Of a DNA stretch of 64,000 nt, positions 53,505 through 62,569 are shown piece by piece. The stretch is from assembly GCA_946886855.1 (NCBI GenBank), contig CAMPJJ010000008.1:1-64000 (forward strand), given 5' to 3'. How positions within the stretch are numbered: the stretch's first letter is position 1; each line of letters begins with the position of its first letter. The notes under the pieces were generated by a model. It saw nothing but the letters and a program-made list of their open reading frames with translations, did no database searches and had not been told where the DNA came from. The DNA comes from an uncultured Roseateles sp. Lineage in GTDB: Bacteria; Pseudomonadota; Gammaproteobacteria; Burkholderiales; Burkholderiaceae. The translations under genes and the position numbers were made by a program.

Positions 53505-53923
53505 CAGGGCATGTTGCGCATGTCGTGGACCGGCATCATGTTGCTGTTCAGGTGGAACATCACCCAGATCGAGCCGGCCAGCATGATCACCACGACGGCG
53601 ATCGTGAAGATCAGCGACAGCATGGACCAGCCGCCCTCGACCTTCGAGTTCATGTGCAGGAAGTAGACCATGTGGACCACGATCTGCACGGCCGCGAAGC
53701 CCAGCAGCACGATGCCCATCGCCGCCGACGACGAGATCGACTTCGTCATCACCAGGAAGAACGGGATCGCCGTCAGGATCAGCGACAGCAGGAAGCCGAT
53801 CAGGTAGCCCTTGACGGTGGCGTGGTAGCCGACGTCCTCGTGATCGTCGTGGCCGTGGCCGCCATGGCCATGGTCGTGGCCATGCGCGTCATGGCCGTGG
53901 TCGTGTTGGTGCTTGTTGCTCAC
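53504..53923 (-). CDS. cyoD: Cytochrome bo3 ubiquinol oxidase subunit IV
   Basis: 139 residues. The first 30 residues are exceptionally His/Asp/Gly-rich (HDHGHDAHGHDHGHGGHG), possibly metal-binding. Three membrane helices follow (about 42-60, 70-90, 102-122), with VKGYLIGFLLSLILTAIPF and VVHMVYFLHMNSK matching CyoD. This small subunit aids CuB incorporation in E. coli. It overlaps cyoC by four bases. Confidence 0.92.
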   Translation of the reverse strand: MSNKHQHDHGHDAHGHDHGHGGHGHDDHEDVGYHATVKGYLIGFLLSLILTAIPFFLVMTKSISSSAAMGIVLLGFAAVQIVVHMVYFLHMNSKVEGGWSMLSLIFTIAVVVIMLAGSIWVMFHLNSNMMPVHDMRNMP

Positions 53924-54543
53924 GGCAGCACTCCCATCAGGTAAACGAAGGTGAAGACACCGATCCAGATCACGTCCAGGAAGTGCCAGAACATCGACAG
54001 GCAGATCAGGCGGCGCTTGTTCTCCTTGGTCAGGCCCAGCTTGCCGACCTGGAACATCAAGGTCACCAGCCAGATGCAGCCGAAGGTGACGTGCAGGCCG
54101 TGCGTGCCCACCAGCGTGAAGAACGAGGACAGGAAGGCGCTGCGCTGCGGACCCGCGCCTTCATGGATCAGGTGCGCGAACTCATAGAGCTCCACCGCCA
54201 GGAAGCACAGGCCGAGCACGCCGGTGATGGCCAGCCAGACCAGCGTGCCCTGCTTCTTGTTCGCCAGCATCTTGATCATGGCGAAGCCATAGGTGATCGA
54301 AGACAGCAGCAGGAAACCGGTGTTCAGCGCCACCAGCGGCAGGTCGAAGAGGTCGGCGCCCGACGGACCGGCCGCGTAGCTGCGGCCCAGGACCGCATAC
54401 GTCGCGAACAGCACCGCGAAGATGAGGCAGTCGCTCATCAGGTAGATCCAGAACCCGAGCAGCGTGCCGTGCTGCGGGTGGTGGTCGCCGTTGTCGTAGA
54501 ACACCGGCGTGCCGGTGTTGTTCGTCATGGTCGTTGCTTGCAT
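53920..54543 (-). CDS. cyoC: Cytochrome bo3 ubiquinol oxidase subunit III
   Basis: 207 residues with five membrane helices, as in E. coli CyoC (204). LLGFWIYLMSDCLIFAVLFATY (about 29-50) and GTHGLHVTFGCIWLVTLM (about 147-164) are family signatures. ATG 54543 was taken; ATG 54528 (MTNNTGTPVF) is equally possible. Part of the cyoABCD proton-pumping quinol oxidase. cyoB ends 21 bases upstream. Confidence 0.95.
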   Translation of the reverse strand: MQATTMTNNTGTPVFYDNGDHHPQHGTLLGFWIYLMSDCLIFAVLFATYAVLGRSYAAGPSGADLFDLPLVALNTGFLLLSSITYGFAMIKMLANKKQGTLVWLAITGVLGLCFLAVELYEFAHLIHEGAGPQRSAFLSSFFTLVGTHGLHVTFGCIWLVTLMFQVGKLGLTKENKRRLICLSMFWHFLDVIWIGVFTFVYLMGVLP

Positions 54544-54563
54544 GTTGGGTATCGCTCGCGGGT

Positions 54564-56558
54564 TCAGGCCTGGGCGGCCAGCACCTTCGTGCGGGCGTCC
54601 TCCGTGCGCTGCACTTCATCCGCGGGGATGTAGTAGTCGCGCTTGTAGTTGAAGGTGTGGACGATCGCCGCGATGACGGTCACCGCGAAGGCGACACCCG
54701 CCACCAGCCACATGTGCCAGATCAGGGCGAAGCCGAACAGGGTCGACAGGCCGGCCAGGATCACGCCGGCGCCGGTGTTCTTCGGCATGTGGATCTCCTT
54801 GAAGCCGCCGACCGGACGCTGGTGGCCGCGGGTCTTCATGTCGTGCCACGCGTCGTGGTCGTGGACCACCGGCGTGAACGCGAAGTTGTACTGCGGCGGG
54901 GGCGACGAGGTCGACCACTCCAGCGTGCGGCCCTGCCACGGATCGCCGTCGACGTCGCGCAGCTGGTCGCGCTTGAAGTAGCTCACCACCAGCTGGATCA
55001 GGAAGCTGCCGATGCCCGCGGCGATCAGCAGCGCGCCGAAGGCGGCGATCTGGAACCAGATCTGGAAGGACGGATCGTCGAAGTGGCTCATGCGGCGCGT
55101 CACGCCCATCAGGCCCAGGACGTACAGCGGCGTGAAGGCCACGAAGAAGCCGATCTGCCAGAACCAGAACGAGCACTTGCCCCAGAACGGATCCAGCTTG
55201 TAGCCGAAGGCCTTCGGGAACCAGAACGAGATGCCCGCCAGCAGGCCGAACAGCACGCCGCCGATGATCACGTTGTGGAAGTGGGCGATCAGGAACAGCG
55301 AGTTGTGCAGCACGAAGTCGGCCGGCGGCACCGCCAGCAGCACGCCCGTCATGCCGCCGATCACGAAGGTGACCATGAAGCCGACGGTCCAGTACATCGG
55401 GACCTCGAACTTGATGCGGCCGCGGTACATCGTGAACAGCCAGTTGAAGATCTTCGCGCCCGTCGGGATCGAGATGATCATCGTCGTGATGCCGAAGAAC
55501 GAGTTGACGCTGGCCCCCGACCCCATCGTGAAGAAGTGGTGCAGCCACACGAGGTAGGACAGGATGGTGATCACGACGGTCGCATAGACCATGGACGCGT
55601 AGCCGAACAGCTTCTTCTGGCTGAAGGTGGAGACCACTTCAGAGAAGATGCCGAAGGCCGGCAGCACCAGGATGTAGACCTCGGGGTGGCCCCAGATCCA
55701 GATCAGGTTGATGTACATCATGGCGTTGCCGCCAAGATCGGTCGTGAAGAAGTTGGTGCCGGCGTAACGGTCCAGCGACAGCAGCGCCAGGGCCGCGGTC
55801 AGGATCGGGAACGAGGCCACGATCAGGATGTTGGAGCACAGCGAGGTCCAGGTGAAGACCGGCATCTTCATCATGGTCATGCCCGGCGCGCGCATCTTGA
55901 TGATGGTCGCGATCAGGTTGATGCCCGAGAGCGTGGTGCCGACCCCCGCCACCTGCAGCGACCAGATGTAGTAGTCCACCCCCACGCCCGGACTGGCGAG
56001 CAGTCCCGACAGCGGCGGATAGGCCAGCCAGCCGGTGCGCGCGAATTCGCCGACGAACAGCGAGGCCATGCACAGCACGGCGCCGCCGGTGGTCATCCAG
56101 AAGCTGAAGTTGTTCAGGAACGGGAAGGCCACGTCGCGCGCGCCGATCTGCAGCGGCACGACGTAGTTCATGAAGCCCGTGATCAGCGGCATCGCCACGA
56201 AGAAGATCATGATCACGCCGTGGGCGGTGAAAACCTGGTCGTAGTGGTGCGGCGGCAGGAAGCCCAGCTGGTCGCCGAAGGCGATGGCCTGCTGCGCGCG
56301 CATCATGAGCGCGTCGGCGAAGCCGCGCAGCAGCATGACCAGCCCCAGCACGATGTACATGATGCCGATCTTCTTGTGGTCGATGCTGGTCACCCAGTCG
56401 CGCCAGAACGGTCCCCACAGGCGGAACTTGGTCATCAGCGCGAGGACCACGAGGCCGCCCAGGGCGACCATCGCGAAGGTGCCGATCAGGATCGGCTCGT
56501 GCAGCGGGAGCGCCTCCAGGCTGAGGCGCCCGAAGATGAGCTTTTGAACGTCAATCAT
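54564..56558 (-). CDS. cyoB: Cytochrome bo3 ubiquinol oxidase subunit I
   Basis: 664 residues, nearly identical in length to E. coli CyoB (663). Catalytic haem-copper subunit with about 15 helices. Key elements visible: [20 protein letters not shown] with the haem b ligand His (about 107-126), [20 protein letters not shown] with the CuB His-Tyr site (about 280-300), the HH pair in [11 protein letters not shown] (about 333-343), and HFHNVIIGG (about 420-428). It reduces oxygen to water while pumping protons. It lies 66 bp after cyoA. Confidence 0.97.
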   Translation of the reverse strand: MIDVQKLIFGRLSLEALPLHEPILIGTFAMVALGGLVVLALMTKFRLWGPFWRDWVTSIDHKKIGIMYIVLGLVMLLRGFADALMMRAQQAIAFGDQLGFLPPHHYDQVFTAHGVIMIFFVAMPLITGFMNYVVPLQIGARDVAFPFLNNFSFWMTTGGAVLCMASLFVGEFARTGWLAYPPLSGLLASPGVGVDYYIWSLQVAGVGTTLSGINLIATIIKMRAPGMTMMKMPVFTWTSLCSNILIVASFPILTAALALLSLDRYAGTNFFTTDLGGNAMMYINLIWIWGHPEVYILVLPAFGIFSEVVSTFSQKKLFGYASMVYATVVITILSYLVWLHHFFTMGSGASVNSFFGITTMIISIPTGAKIFNWLFTMYRGRIKFEVPMYWTVGFMVTFVIGGMTGVLLAVPPADFVLHNSLFLIAHFHNVIIGGVLFGLLAGISFWFPKAFGYKLDPFWGKCSFWFWQIGFFVAFTPLYVLGLMGVTRRMSHFDDPSFQIWFQIAAFGALLIAAGIGSFLIQLVVSYFKRDQLRDVDGDPWQGRTLEWSTSSPPPQYNFAFTPVVHDHDAWHDMKTRGHQRPVGGFKEIHMPKNTGAGVILAGLSTLFGFALIWHMWLVAGVAFAVTVIAAIVHTFNYKRDYYIPADEVQRTEDARTKVLAAQA

Positions 56559-56623
56559 CTTGGATCTCTGTTGTGCTGGCGATCCCGGCGCGGCTGTTCA
56601 CAGCGGACGCACCGGGAAGCCGA

Positions 56624-57709
56624 TCAGTTGCGGGTGGCCGAGGCCTGCCACTGCGAGGCGTACTGCCCCGCGTTGTCAGGCGTGCACAGCGCGGCCACGA
56701 AGATCCGCTTCTGCTCATTGCTCCAGGGCTTGCTGGCCAGGCCGTCGATGGCGCCCTTGCCGCCGCCGCCGGCGGCGTCGATGGCCATCATCTGGCCCAT
56801 GCACATCTTGGAACCGTCGACGCAGCGATTGACGACCGCGTCGAACAGGCCGGGGGCGACGCTGGAGAAGCGGCGCACCGGCTGACGCTCGGACGGCTTC
56901 TCGAGGTCGAGGTACAGCGCCTTGGTCAGCGCGACGCCGTCGGCCTTGTTGCGCTCGACCCAGGCGGCGAACTCGTCGTTGGACAGGCCGTGGAACTTGA
57001 AGCGCATGTGCGAGAAGCCGTCGCCGCTGAAGTTGGACGAGAAGCCGTCATACACGCCGGGCTTGTTGATCACGGCGTGCAGCTGGCTCTGCATGCCGGG
57101 CATCGCGTAGATCATGCCGGCCATGGCGGGCACGTAGAACGCGTTCATCACGGTCGACGAGCTGATCTTGAAGTGGATCGGGCGGTCCACCGGCGCGACC
57201 AGTTCGTTGACCGTCGCCACGCCCTGTTCCGGATAGATGAACAGCCACTTCCAGTCCAGCGCCACGACCTCGACGTTCAGCGGCTCGACGCCGGCGGGAA
57301 TCGCGCGCTGCGCGTCCAGCCGTTCCAGCGGGCGGAAGGGGTCCAGCTTGTGGGTGCTGATCCAGGTCATCGCGCCCAGCGCGATGATGATCAGCAGCGG
57401 CGCGCCCCAGATGATCAGTTCCAGCCGGGTCGAGTGGTCCCACTCCGGCGAGTAGGTCGCCTGGGTGTTGGACGCGCGGTAGCGGAAGGCGAAGACCAGC
57501 GTGAGGATGATCACCGGGACGATGATCAGCAGCATCAGCAGCGTCGATGCGACGATGAGCTGCGCCTGCTGGTTCGCGATGTCGCCCGAGGGTTTCATCA
57601 CGACCATGTTGCAGGCGGTGAGGGGCAGCGCCAGAGCCAGCAGCCCGAGACGGGCCAGTGACCGGATGGGGCCGGCGGGACTTGTTTTTGCAGATGCTTT
57701 GAGGTACAT
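56624..57709 (-). CDS. cyoA: Cytochrome bo3 ubiquinol oxidase subunit II
   Basis: 361 residues. Lipoprotein signal with LALPLTAC (Cys33), then two membrane helices (about 49-75 and 92-112), and a periplasmic cupredoxin-like domain lacking the copper ligands, as in quinol oxidases (DWKWLFIYPEQGVATVNEL; FYVPAMAGMIYAMPGMQSQL). First gene of the operon. The 215-bp divergent gap to the MHS transporter must hold its promoter; I could not assign it with confidence. Confidence 0.96.
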   Translation of the reverse strand: MYLKASAKTSPAGPIRSLARLGLLALALPLTACNMVVMKPSGDIANQQAQLIVASTLLMLLIIVPVIILTLVFAFRYRASNTQATYSPEWDHSTRLELIIWGAPLLIIIALGAMTWISTHKLDPFRPLERLDAQRAIPAGVEPLNVEVVALDWKWLFIYPEQGVATVNELVAPVDRPIHFKISSSTVMNAFYVPAMAGMIYAMPGMQSQLHAVINKPGVYDGFSSNFSGDGFSHMRFKFHGLSNDEFAAWVERNKADGVALTKALYLDLEKPSERQPVRRFSSVAPGLFDAVVNRCVDGSKMCMGQMMAIDAAGGGGKGAIDGLASKPWSNEQKRIFVAALCTPDNAGQYASQWQASATRN

Positions 57710-57897
57710 GGGACTCAGCAGACCATCAGGCGTAGTTCACGCGGAACCCCCTTTCCGCCCCGAGAAGGCCTCGGGAACCCGTCGTCCGGAACCTGGTGGG
57801 GTTTCTTCCGAAGGGAAAGCGATAAAGGGGAAAACGACACTTGTCGACCGTTGCACGCCGGGCGCAGATTTTGCCCGATTGACCAAAGCTAACTATT

Positions 57898-57910
57898 GGA
57901 CATTTTGTCC
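57898..57910. promoter_or_regulatory. Short inverted repeat upstream of the MHS transporter
   Basis: GGACA-TTT-TGTCC lies 15 bp before the transporter ATG, overlapping the region between probable promoter and Shine-Dalgarno. The role is unknown; it may be an operator for control of this transporter. Confidence 0.3.
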
Positions 57911-57924
57911 CAGGTAGGAGACGT

Positions 57925-59283
57925 ATGAACAGCAGCACCCTTCCAACAGCCGGGCAACACCTGGCGACTGTGGGCCAGCCGCTGCCGCGAGGCAACGGCG
58001 TAGCGACGAAAGAGGAGCAGGACGCGGTCGCCCCGGGCGACATCGCGGTGGGCGTGGTGATCGGGCGGGCGTCCGAGTACTTCGATTTCTTCGTCTACGG
58101 CATCGCCTCGGTGCTGGTGTTCCCGTCGATCTTCTTCCCCCACATGGAGCGCCTGGAAGGGACGCTGTACGCCTTCGCCCTGCTGGCGCTGGCCTTCGTG
58201 GTGCGCCCCATCGGCACGCTGGTCGGGATGGAGATCCAGCGGCGCTTCGGCCGCAGCGTGAAGCTGACGGTGGCGCTGTTCCTGCTGGGGATCTCGACCT
58301 GCACGATCGCCGTGCTGCCCGGCTTCAACACCTGGGGCGGCGCGGCCATCGGCCTGCTGGCGCTGTGCCGGATCGGTCAGGGGCTGGCCCTGGGCGGATC
58401 CTGGGACGGCCTGCCCTCGCTGCTGGCGCTGAACGCCCCCGAGGGCCGGCGCGGCTGGTACGCGATGCTGGGGCAGCTCGGCGCGCCTATCGGTTTCCTG
58501 ATCGCCGCGGCGCTCTACGCCTACCTGTGGAGCAGCCTGGCGACGATCGACTTCCTGAGCTGGGGCTGGCGTTTCCCGTTCTTCGCCGCCTTCGCGATCA
58601 ACGTCGTGGCGCTGTTCGCACGACTGCGCCTGGTCGTGACGCACGAGTACGAGAAGAACCTCGAGGAGCATGAGCTCGACCCGTGCGACGTCGACGAGCT
58701 GTTCGAGAAGCAGGGCACCACCCTGTTCATCGGTGCGTTCGCGGCGCTGGCCAGCTATGCGCTGTTCCACATCGTCACGGTGTTCCCCCTGTCGTGGGTG
58801 ATGCTGTACGGGGACCAGAACGTCACCCAGTTCCTGGTCGTGCAGATCATCGGCGCCCTGCTGGCGGCGGGTGCCATGCCCATCTCCGGGCTGATCGCGG
58901 ACCGCATCGGCCGGCGCAGCACGCTGGGCATGCTGGCCACGACGATCGGCATCTTCAGCCTGTTCGCCCCCATCCTGCTGGACAGCGGGACCATGGGCCA
59001 GAACATCTTCATCCTGGTGGGCTTCGTGCTGCTGGGGCTGTCCTACGGCCAGTCCTCGGGCGCGGTGACGTCCAACTTCCTGCCCCGCTTCCGCTACACG
59101 GGCGCGGCGCTGACCTCGGACCTGGCCTGGATCATCGGCGCGGCCTTCGCCCCGCTGGTCGCGCTGGGGCTGTCGGCGAAGTTCGGTCTGTGGGCGGTCA
59201 CCGCCTACCTGCTGTCGGGCGCCATCGTCACGCTGGTGGCGCTGCGCACGAACCGCATGCTGACCATGAAGGACAAGGACTGA
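57925..59283 (+). CDS. MHS-type MFS transporter
   Basis: 452 residues, about 12 helices, ATG with AGGAG upstream. [21 protein letters not shown] (about 47-67), [20 protein letters not shown] (about 92-111) and [16 protein letters not shown] are the metabolite:proton symporter features shared with ProP, ShiA and KgtP. Substrate unknown; organic acids or betaines are typical. The acidic loop [13 protein letters not shown] between helices 6 and 7 is unusual. Divergent from cyoA, with a strong terminator after it. Confidence 0.85.
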   Translation: MNSSTLPTAGQHLATVGQPLPRGNGVATKEEQDAVAPGDIAVGVVIGRASEYFDFFVYGIASVLVFPSIFFPHMERLEGTLYAFALLALAFVVRPIGTLVGMEIQRRFGRSVKLTVALFLLGISTCTIAVLPGFNTWGGAAIGLLALCRIGQGLALGGSWDGLPSLLALNAPEGRRGWYAMLGQLGAPIGFLIAAALYAYLWSSLATIDFLSWGWRFPFFAAFAINVVALFARLRLVVTHEYEKNLEEHELDPCDVDELFEKQGTTLFIGAFAALASYALFHIVTVFPLSWVMLYGDQNVTQFLVVQIIGALLAAGAMPISGLIADRIGRRSTLGMLATTIGIFSLFAPILLDSGTMGQNIFILVGFVLLGLSYGQSSGAVTSNFLPRFRYTGAALTSDLAWIIGAAFAPLVALGLSAKFGLWAVTAYLLSGAIVTLVALRTNRMLTMKDKD

Positions 59284-59330
59284 CGCCCGAAGCCGCGACA
59301 CGGGCTTGACAGCCCGCGACGCGAAAAAGC

Positions 59331-59363
59331 AACGGCCGGTCGAGAGACCGGCCGTTTTTCTTT
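59331..59363 (+). terminator. Rho-independent terminator after the MHS transporter gene
   Basis: AACGGCCGGTC-GAGA-GACCGGCCGTT followed by TTTTCTTT, a textbook strong terminator. Confidence 0.92.
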
Positions 59364-59387
59364 GGGGCGCACGGAATAACCCCACCG

Positions 59388-59411
59388 AATTAGATAGCAA
59401 GCTACCTAATT
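59388..59411. promoter_or_regulatory. MarR-type operator upstream of the efflux operon
   Basis: Arms AATTAG-A-TAGC (59388-59398) and GCTA-C-CTAATT (59401-59411) around AA form a 24-bp palindrome with a single mismatched pair. It ends 12 bp before the MarR ATG, overlapping the likely promoter. Autorepression by MarR is expected. Confidence 0.75.
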
Positions 59412-59423
59412 ACAATCGTGGCC

Positions 59424-59930
59424 ATGATGTCCTCCAGCCCCAAACCCCCTCGCACCTTGACGCGCACCGCGCGTGAGACCGCGCTGATGTCGATCGGCAT
59501 GACGCTGCCCGTCCTGGAGCGCGCCTACCGCGCGCGCGCGAATCTGGCCATGGCGCACGTGGGGCTGTCCCAGGCGCTCGCCTGGCCACTGGTGATGATC
59601 GGCCGCAGCGGCGACGGATTGCGGCAGGGCGAGCTCGCGACGCTGCTGGGCATCGAGGGGCCGTCGCTGACGCGCTCGCTGGACCAGCTGATCGCCGGCG
59701 GCTTCATCGAGCGCCACGAGGATCCCGACGACCGTCGCGCCAAGACGCTGCATCTGACCGCCCTGGGCACGGGCGCCTGCGAGCAGATCGAGGACACGCT
59801 GCGCGACCTGCGCAATGCGCTCTACGACGGCATCCCGGACGCCGACATCGAGGCCGCGCTGCGCGTCTTCGCCACGCTGTCGGAGCGCGTCGGGGCGCCA
59901 AAGGCGGTCGTGCCACCGCGGCGCAGGTAA
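59424..59930 (+). CDS. MarR family transcriptional regulator
   Basis: 168 residues from ATG 59424 (MMSSSPKPPR); GTG 59418 or ATG 59427 are near-equivalent starts. The winged-helix core is at about 55-120: RQGELATLLGIEGPSLTRSL is the recognition helix and ERHEDPDDRRAKTLHLT the wing. It leads an efflux operon (FUSC, DUF1656, HlyD, NodT), so it probably represses it until an aromatic or drug-like ligand binds. The palindrome upstream supports autorepression. Confidence 0.9.
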   Translation: MMSSSPKPPRTLTRTARETALMSIGMTLPVLERAYRARANLAMAHVGLSQALAWPLVMIGRSGDGLRQGELATLLGIEGPSLTRSLDQLIAGGFIERHEDPDDRRAKTLHLTALGTGACEQIEDTLRDLRNALYDGIPDADIEAALRVFATLSERVGAPKAVVPPRRR

Positions 59931-59956
59931 GGGCGCTGTCCAGCAGTACCGCGGTC

Positions 59957-62242
59957 ATGAAATTCCCCTCCCTTGCCTTCCCGTCGTTGCGCATGCCGTC
60001 GTTGCGCATGCCGTCGTTGCGCATGCCGTTGCAACGGCTGCCGCGGATGCCGGCCATGCTGCGTCCCGGCTTCACCGCCGCCGAATGGCTCTTCTCGTTC
60101 AAGGCCTTCGCCGCGGCGATGCTGGCGGTCTTCCTGGCGAGCTGGGCGGGCCAGCCGCGGCCGTTCTGGGCGCTGATGACGGCCTATGTCGTCGCGAATC
60201 CGCTGGCTGGCGCCGTGCGTTCGAAGGGGCTGTTCCGCTTCATCGGCACCCTGATCGGCGGCGCGGCGGCGGTGCTGCTGGTGCCCCGCTTCGCCAACGC
60301 GCCGGAGCTGCTGAGCCTGGCGCTCGCGCTGTGGGTCGCGGGCTGCCTGTGCCTGTCGCTGCGCGACCGCACGCCCCGCGCCTACGCCTTCATGCTGGCC
60401 GGCTACACGGCCGCGCTGATCGGCTTCCCGTCGGTGGACACGCCGCTGGCGATCTTCGACACCGCCGTCGCGCGCCTCGAGGAGATCGGCCTGGGCGTGC
60501 TGGCCGCGACGCTGGTGCACAGCCTGGTGTTGCCCAACAGCCTGTCGAGCTCGGTGCTGGGCCTGCTGGACCGCACGCTGGGGGACACCCGCGCCTGGCT
60601 GGGCGACATCGCGGCGCGCCGCGACGGCGGCGCGGACCGTCGCCGCGTGGCCGGCGACATCACGCAGCTGCGGCTGCTGTCGATCCACATCCCCTTCGAC
60701 ACCAGCCACCTGCGCTGGACCGCCGATGCCGTGCATGCGATGCAGGACGGCGTCGCCGCGCTGACGCCGCTGCTGGCGGGCGTCGAGGACCGCCTGCAGG
60801 CCCTGGAAGCGCATGGCGGCGGCGCCGGCCGGTTGCCCGACGACGTGCGCGCGATGCTGGCGGCCATCGGCCCGTGGCTCGCCCTGCCGGCCGCCGAGGC
60901 GCAGGCCCGACTGCGCGCCCTGCGCGCGCAGCTCGCCGCGCTGACGGGCGAGGCGGCGCGCCATCGCCTGGCCGACGACCCCTGGGCGCGCCTGCTGCGC
61001 GTCGCGCTGGCGGAGCGGATGGCCGCGCTGCTCGAGGGCTGGCTGCATTGCATGCACCTGCGGGCCGACATCGACCGCGGCCTCGCGGGCGAGGCCGTGC
61101 CCTCGCGCCCCGGGCCGTCGCTGAGCGGCCCCAAGCTGCACCGGGACATGGGCATGGCGCTGTGGTCCGGCGCGGCCGCGCTGATCGCGATCCTGGTCTG
61201 CTGCGCGTTCTGGATCCTCACCGGCTGGCCGATGGGCTCGGCCGCCGCGATGATGGCGGCGATCTTCTGCTGTTTCTTCGCGGCGATGGACGACCCGGTC
61301 CCGGCCATCCACGGCTTCCTCCGCTGGACGGTGCTGTCGATGCCCTTCGGCGCCCTCTACGTGCTGGTGCTGCTGCCGCTGGTGCGGGACATGTGGACGC
61401 TGATGGCCGTCTGCGCGCCGATGTTCCTGATCGTCGGCGCGTATGTCGGCCGGCCTTCGACCTTCGGCGCCGCGCTGCCCTTCCTGTTCGGCGTGATCGG
61501 CACGCTGGTGATGCACGACACGGCGCAGGTGGACCTGACGAGCTTCCTCAACTCGATGTCGGGGCAGTTGGCCGGCGTCTTCGTCGCGGCGCAGGTCACG
61601 CGGCTGATGCGCTCCGTCGGCGCCGACTGGAGCGCCCGGCGCATCCAGCGCGCGACCTGGCGCGAGCTCGACGAACTCGCCCGCCTGCCCCGTTCCGCCG
61701 GCCGCGCGCAGGCCTATCTGCTGCGCATGCTGGACCGCATCTCGCTGCTGGCGCCGCGCGTCGCGCAGGCCGGCGGCTCGGTGCCGGGCGTGCCCACCGA
61801 CGATGCCCTGCACGACCTGCGCGTCGGCGCCGACCTGGTCGCGCTCCAGGCTGCGCGCGGCCGGCTGCCGCAAGCGGCGGCGCTGCCGCTGCCGCCCCTG
61901 CTGACCGCCATCGGCGACTGGCAGCGGGCCCGCATCGCCGGTCGGGCCGACGCGATCGCGTCGCCCCCCGCCGCCGTGCTGGATCGGCTGGACGCGGCGC
62001 TCGCCGGGCTCGTCGCGGCCTACCCCACCTCGCAGGCGCTGCCGGCGGAGGCGATCCCCGCCGCCAGCGCGCTCATGGGCCTGCGCCGCAACCTGTTCCC
62101 GCAGGCGTCGACGCCACGGCTCCCTGTCGACGCCGCCGCCGCCAACGACCTCGGCGCATCCGAAGCGATGCACCCGGCCGCCCCGACTGACGCAGCTGAC
62201 CCGGCTCGCGCGACCGACCTGAACAAGGAGAACCCGGCATGA
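59957..62242 (+). CDS. FUSC-family efflux protein, AaeB-like
   Basis: 761 residues. The first 27 residues hold three PSLRM repeats from a 15-bp array, each with an in-frame ATG. Two membrane blocks flank soluble regions: about 40-190 (EWLFSFKAFAAAMLAVFLAS; PFWALMTAYVVANPLAGAVR) and about 390-530 (MALWSGAAALIAILVCCAFW). This resembles AaeB, which with AaeA exports aromatic carboxylic acids. The adjoining DUF1656, HlyD and NodT genes complete the envelope-spanning pump. Confidence 0.88.
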   Translation: MKFPSLAFPSLRMPSLRMPSLRMPLQRLPRMPAMLRPGFTAAEWLFSFKAFAAAMLAVFLASWAGQPRPFWALMTAYVVANPLAGAVRSKGLFRFIGTLIGGAAAVLLVPRFANAPELLSLALALWVAGCLCLSLRDRTPRAYAFMLAGYTAALIGFPSVDTPLAIFDTAVARLEEIGLGVLAATLVHSLVLPNSLSSSVLGLLDRTLGDTRAWLGDIAARRDGGADRRRVAGDITQLRLLSIHIPFDTSHLRWTADAVHAMQDGVAALTPLLAGVEDRLQALEAHGGGAGRLPDDVRAMLAAIGPWLALPAAEAQARLRALRAQLAALTGEAARHRLADDPWARLLRVALAERMAALLEGWLHCMHLRADIDRGLAGEAVPSRPGPSLSGPKLHRDMGMALWSGAAALIAILVCCAFWILTGWPMGSAAAMMAAIFCCFFAAMDDPVPAIHGFLRWTVLSMPFGALYVLVLLPLVRDMWTLMAVCAPMFLIVGAYVGRPSTFGAALPFLFGVIGTLVMHDTAQVDLTSFLNSMSGQLAGVFVAAQVTRLMRSVGADWSARRIQRATWRELDELARLPRSAGRAQAYLLRMLDRISLLAPRVAQAGGSVPGVPTDDALHDLRVGADLVALQAARGRLPQAAALPLPPLLTAIGDWQRARIAGRADAIASPPAAVLDRLDAALAGLVAAYPTSQALPAEAIPAASALMGLRRNLFPQASTPRLPVDAAAANDLGASEAMHPAAPTDAADPARATDLNKENPA
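59981..60025 (+). repeat. 15-bp tandem repeat at the start of the FUSC gene, three units
   Basis: Three identical copies of CCGTCGTTGCGCATG from 59981. Each encodes PSLRM and contributes an in-frame ATG, so translation starts could shift by 15 bases with repeat number. Confidence 0.9.
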
Positions 62243-62457
62243 CCGGCGCAGTGGATTTCTTCGGGCTCTACCTGCCCTGGCTGATGCCGCTCGCGGCGCT
62301 GGCCCTGCTGGCGCTGTCCGCCGTGCGGCGGCTGCTGGCCGCGGTCGGCGCTTACCGCTGGATCTGGCATCCGGCGCTGTTCGACCTCGCGGTCTACGTG
62401 CTGCTGCTGTGGGGCCTGAGCGTCGCGTCGCTGCGCCTCCTGCACGGGCCGGGATGA
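62239..62457 (+). CDS. DUF1656 small membrane protein, AaeX-like
   Basis: 72 residues, starting at ATG 62239 by ATGA overlap with the FUSC gene. Two membrane segments (about 9-30 and 47-66). FGLYLPWLMPLAALALLALS and HPALFDLAVYVLLLWGL match the DUF1656/AaeX family found with FUSC pumps. Function unknown, probably accessory to pump assembly. Confidence 0.88.
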   Translation: MTGAVDFFGLYLPWLMPLAALALLALSAVRRLLAAVGAYRWIWHPALFDLAVYVLLLWGLSVASLRLLHGPG

Positions 62458-62527
62458 CGCTGGGATGACGCCGGGAAGAGGCCGCCAACCCGATGAACCA
62501 CCGCTGAACTACGGCTGAACCGCCGCT
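62448..62527 (+). repeat. Two 11-bp tandem repeats, three units each
   Basis: GCCGGGATGAC, GCTGGGATGAC, GCCGGGAAGAG (62448-62480) run over the DUF1656 stop. GAACCACCGCT, GAACTACGGCT, GAACCGCCGCT (62495-62527) follow in the gap before the HlyD gene. Same unit length as the 8588-8653 array. Confidence 0.75.
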
Positions 62528-62569
62528 CGATCAACGAATGACTTGCTCCGGACGACCGGACCCGACGAC

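Noticed and set aside
57710..57924. FNR/ANR box (TTGAC region near 57879) in the cyoA promoter gap
   Set aside because: Only one half-site resembles TTGAT; the other half is not present at the required spacing.
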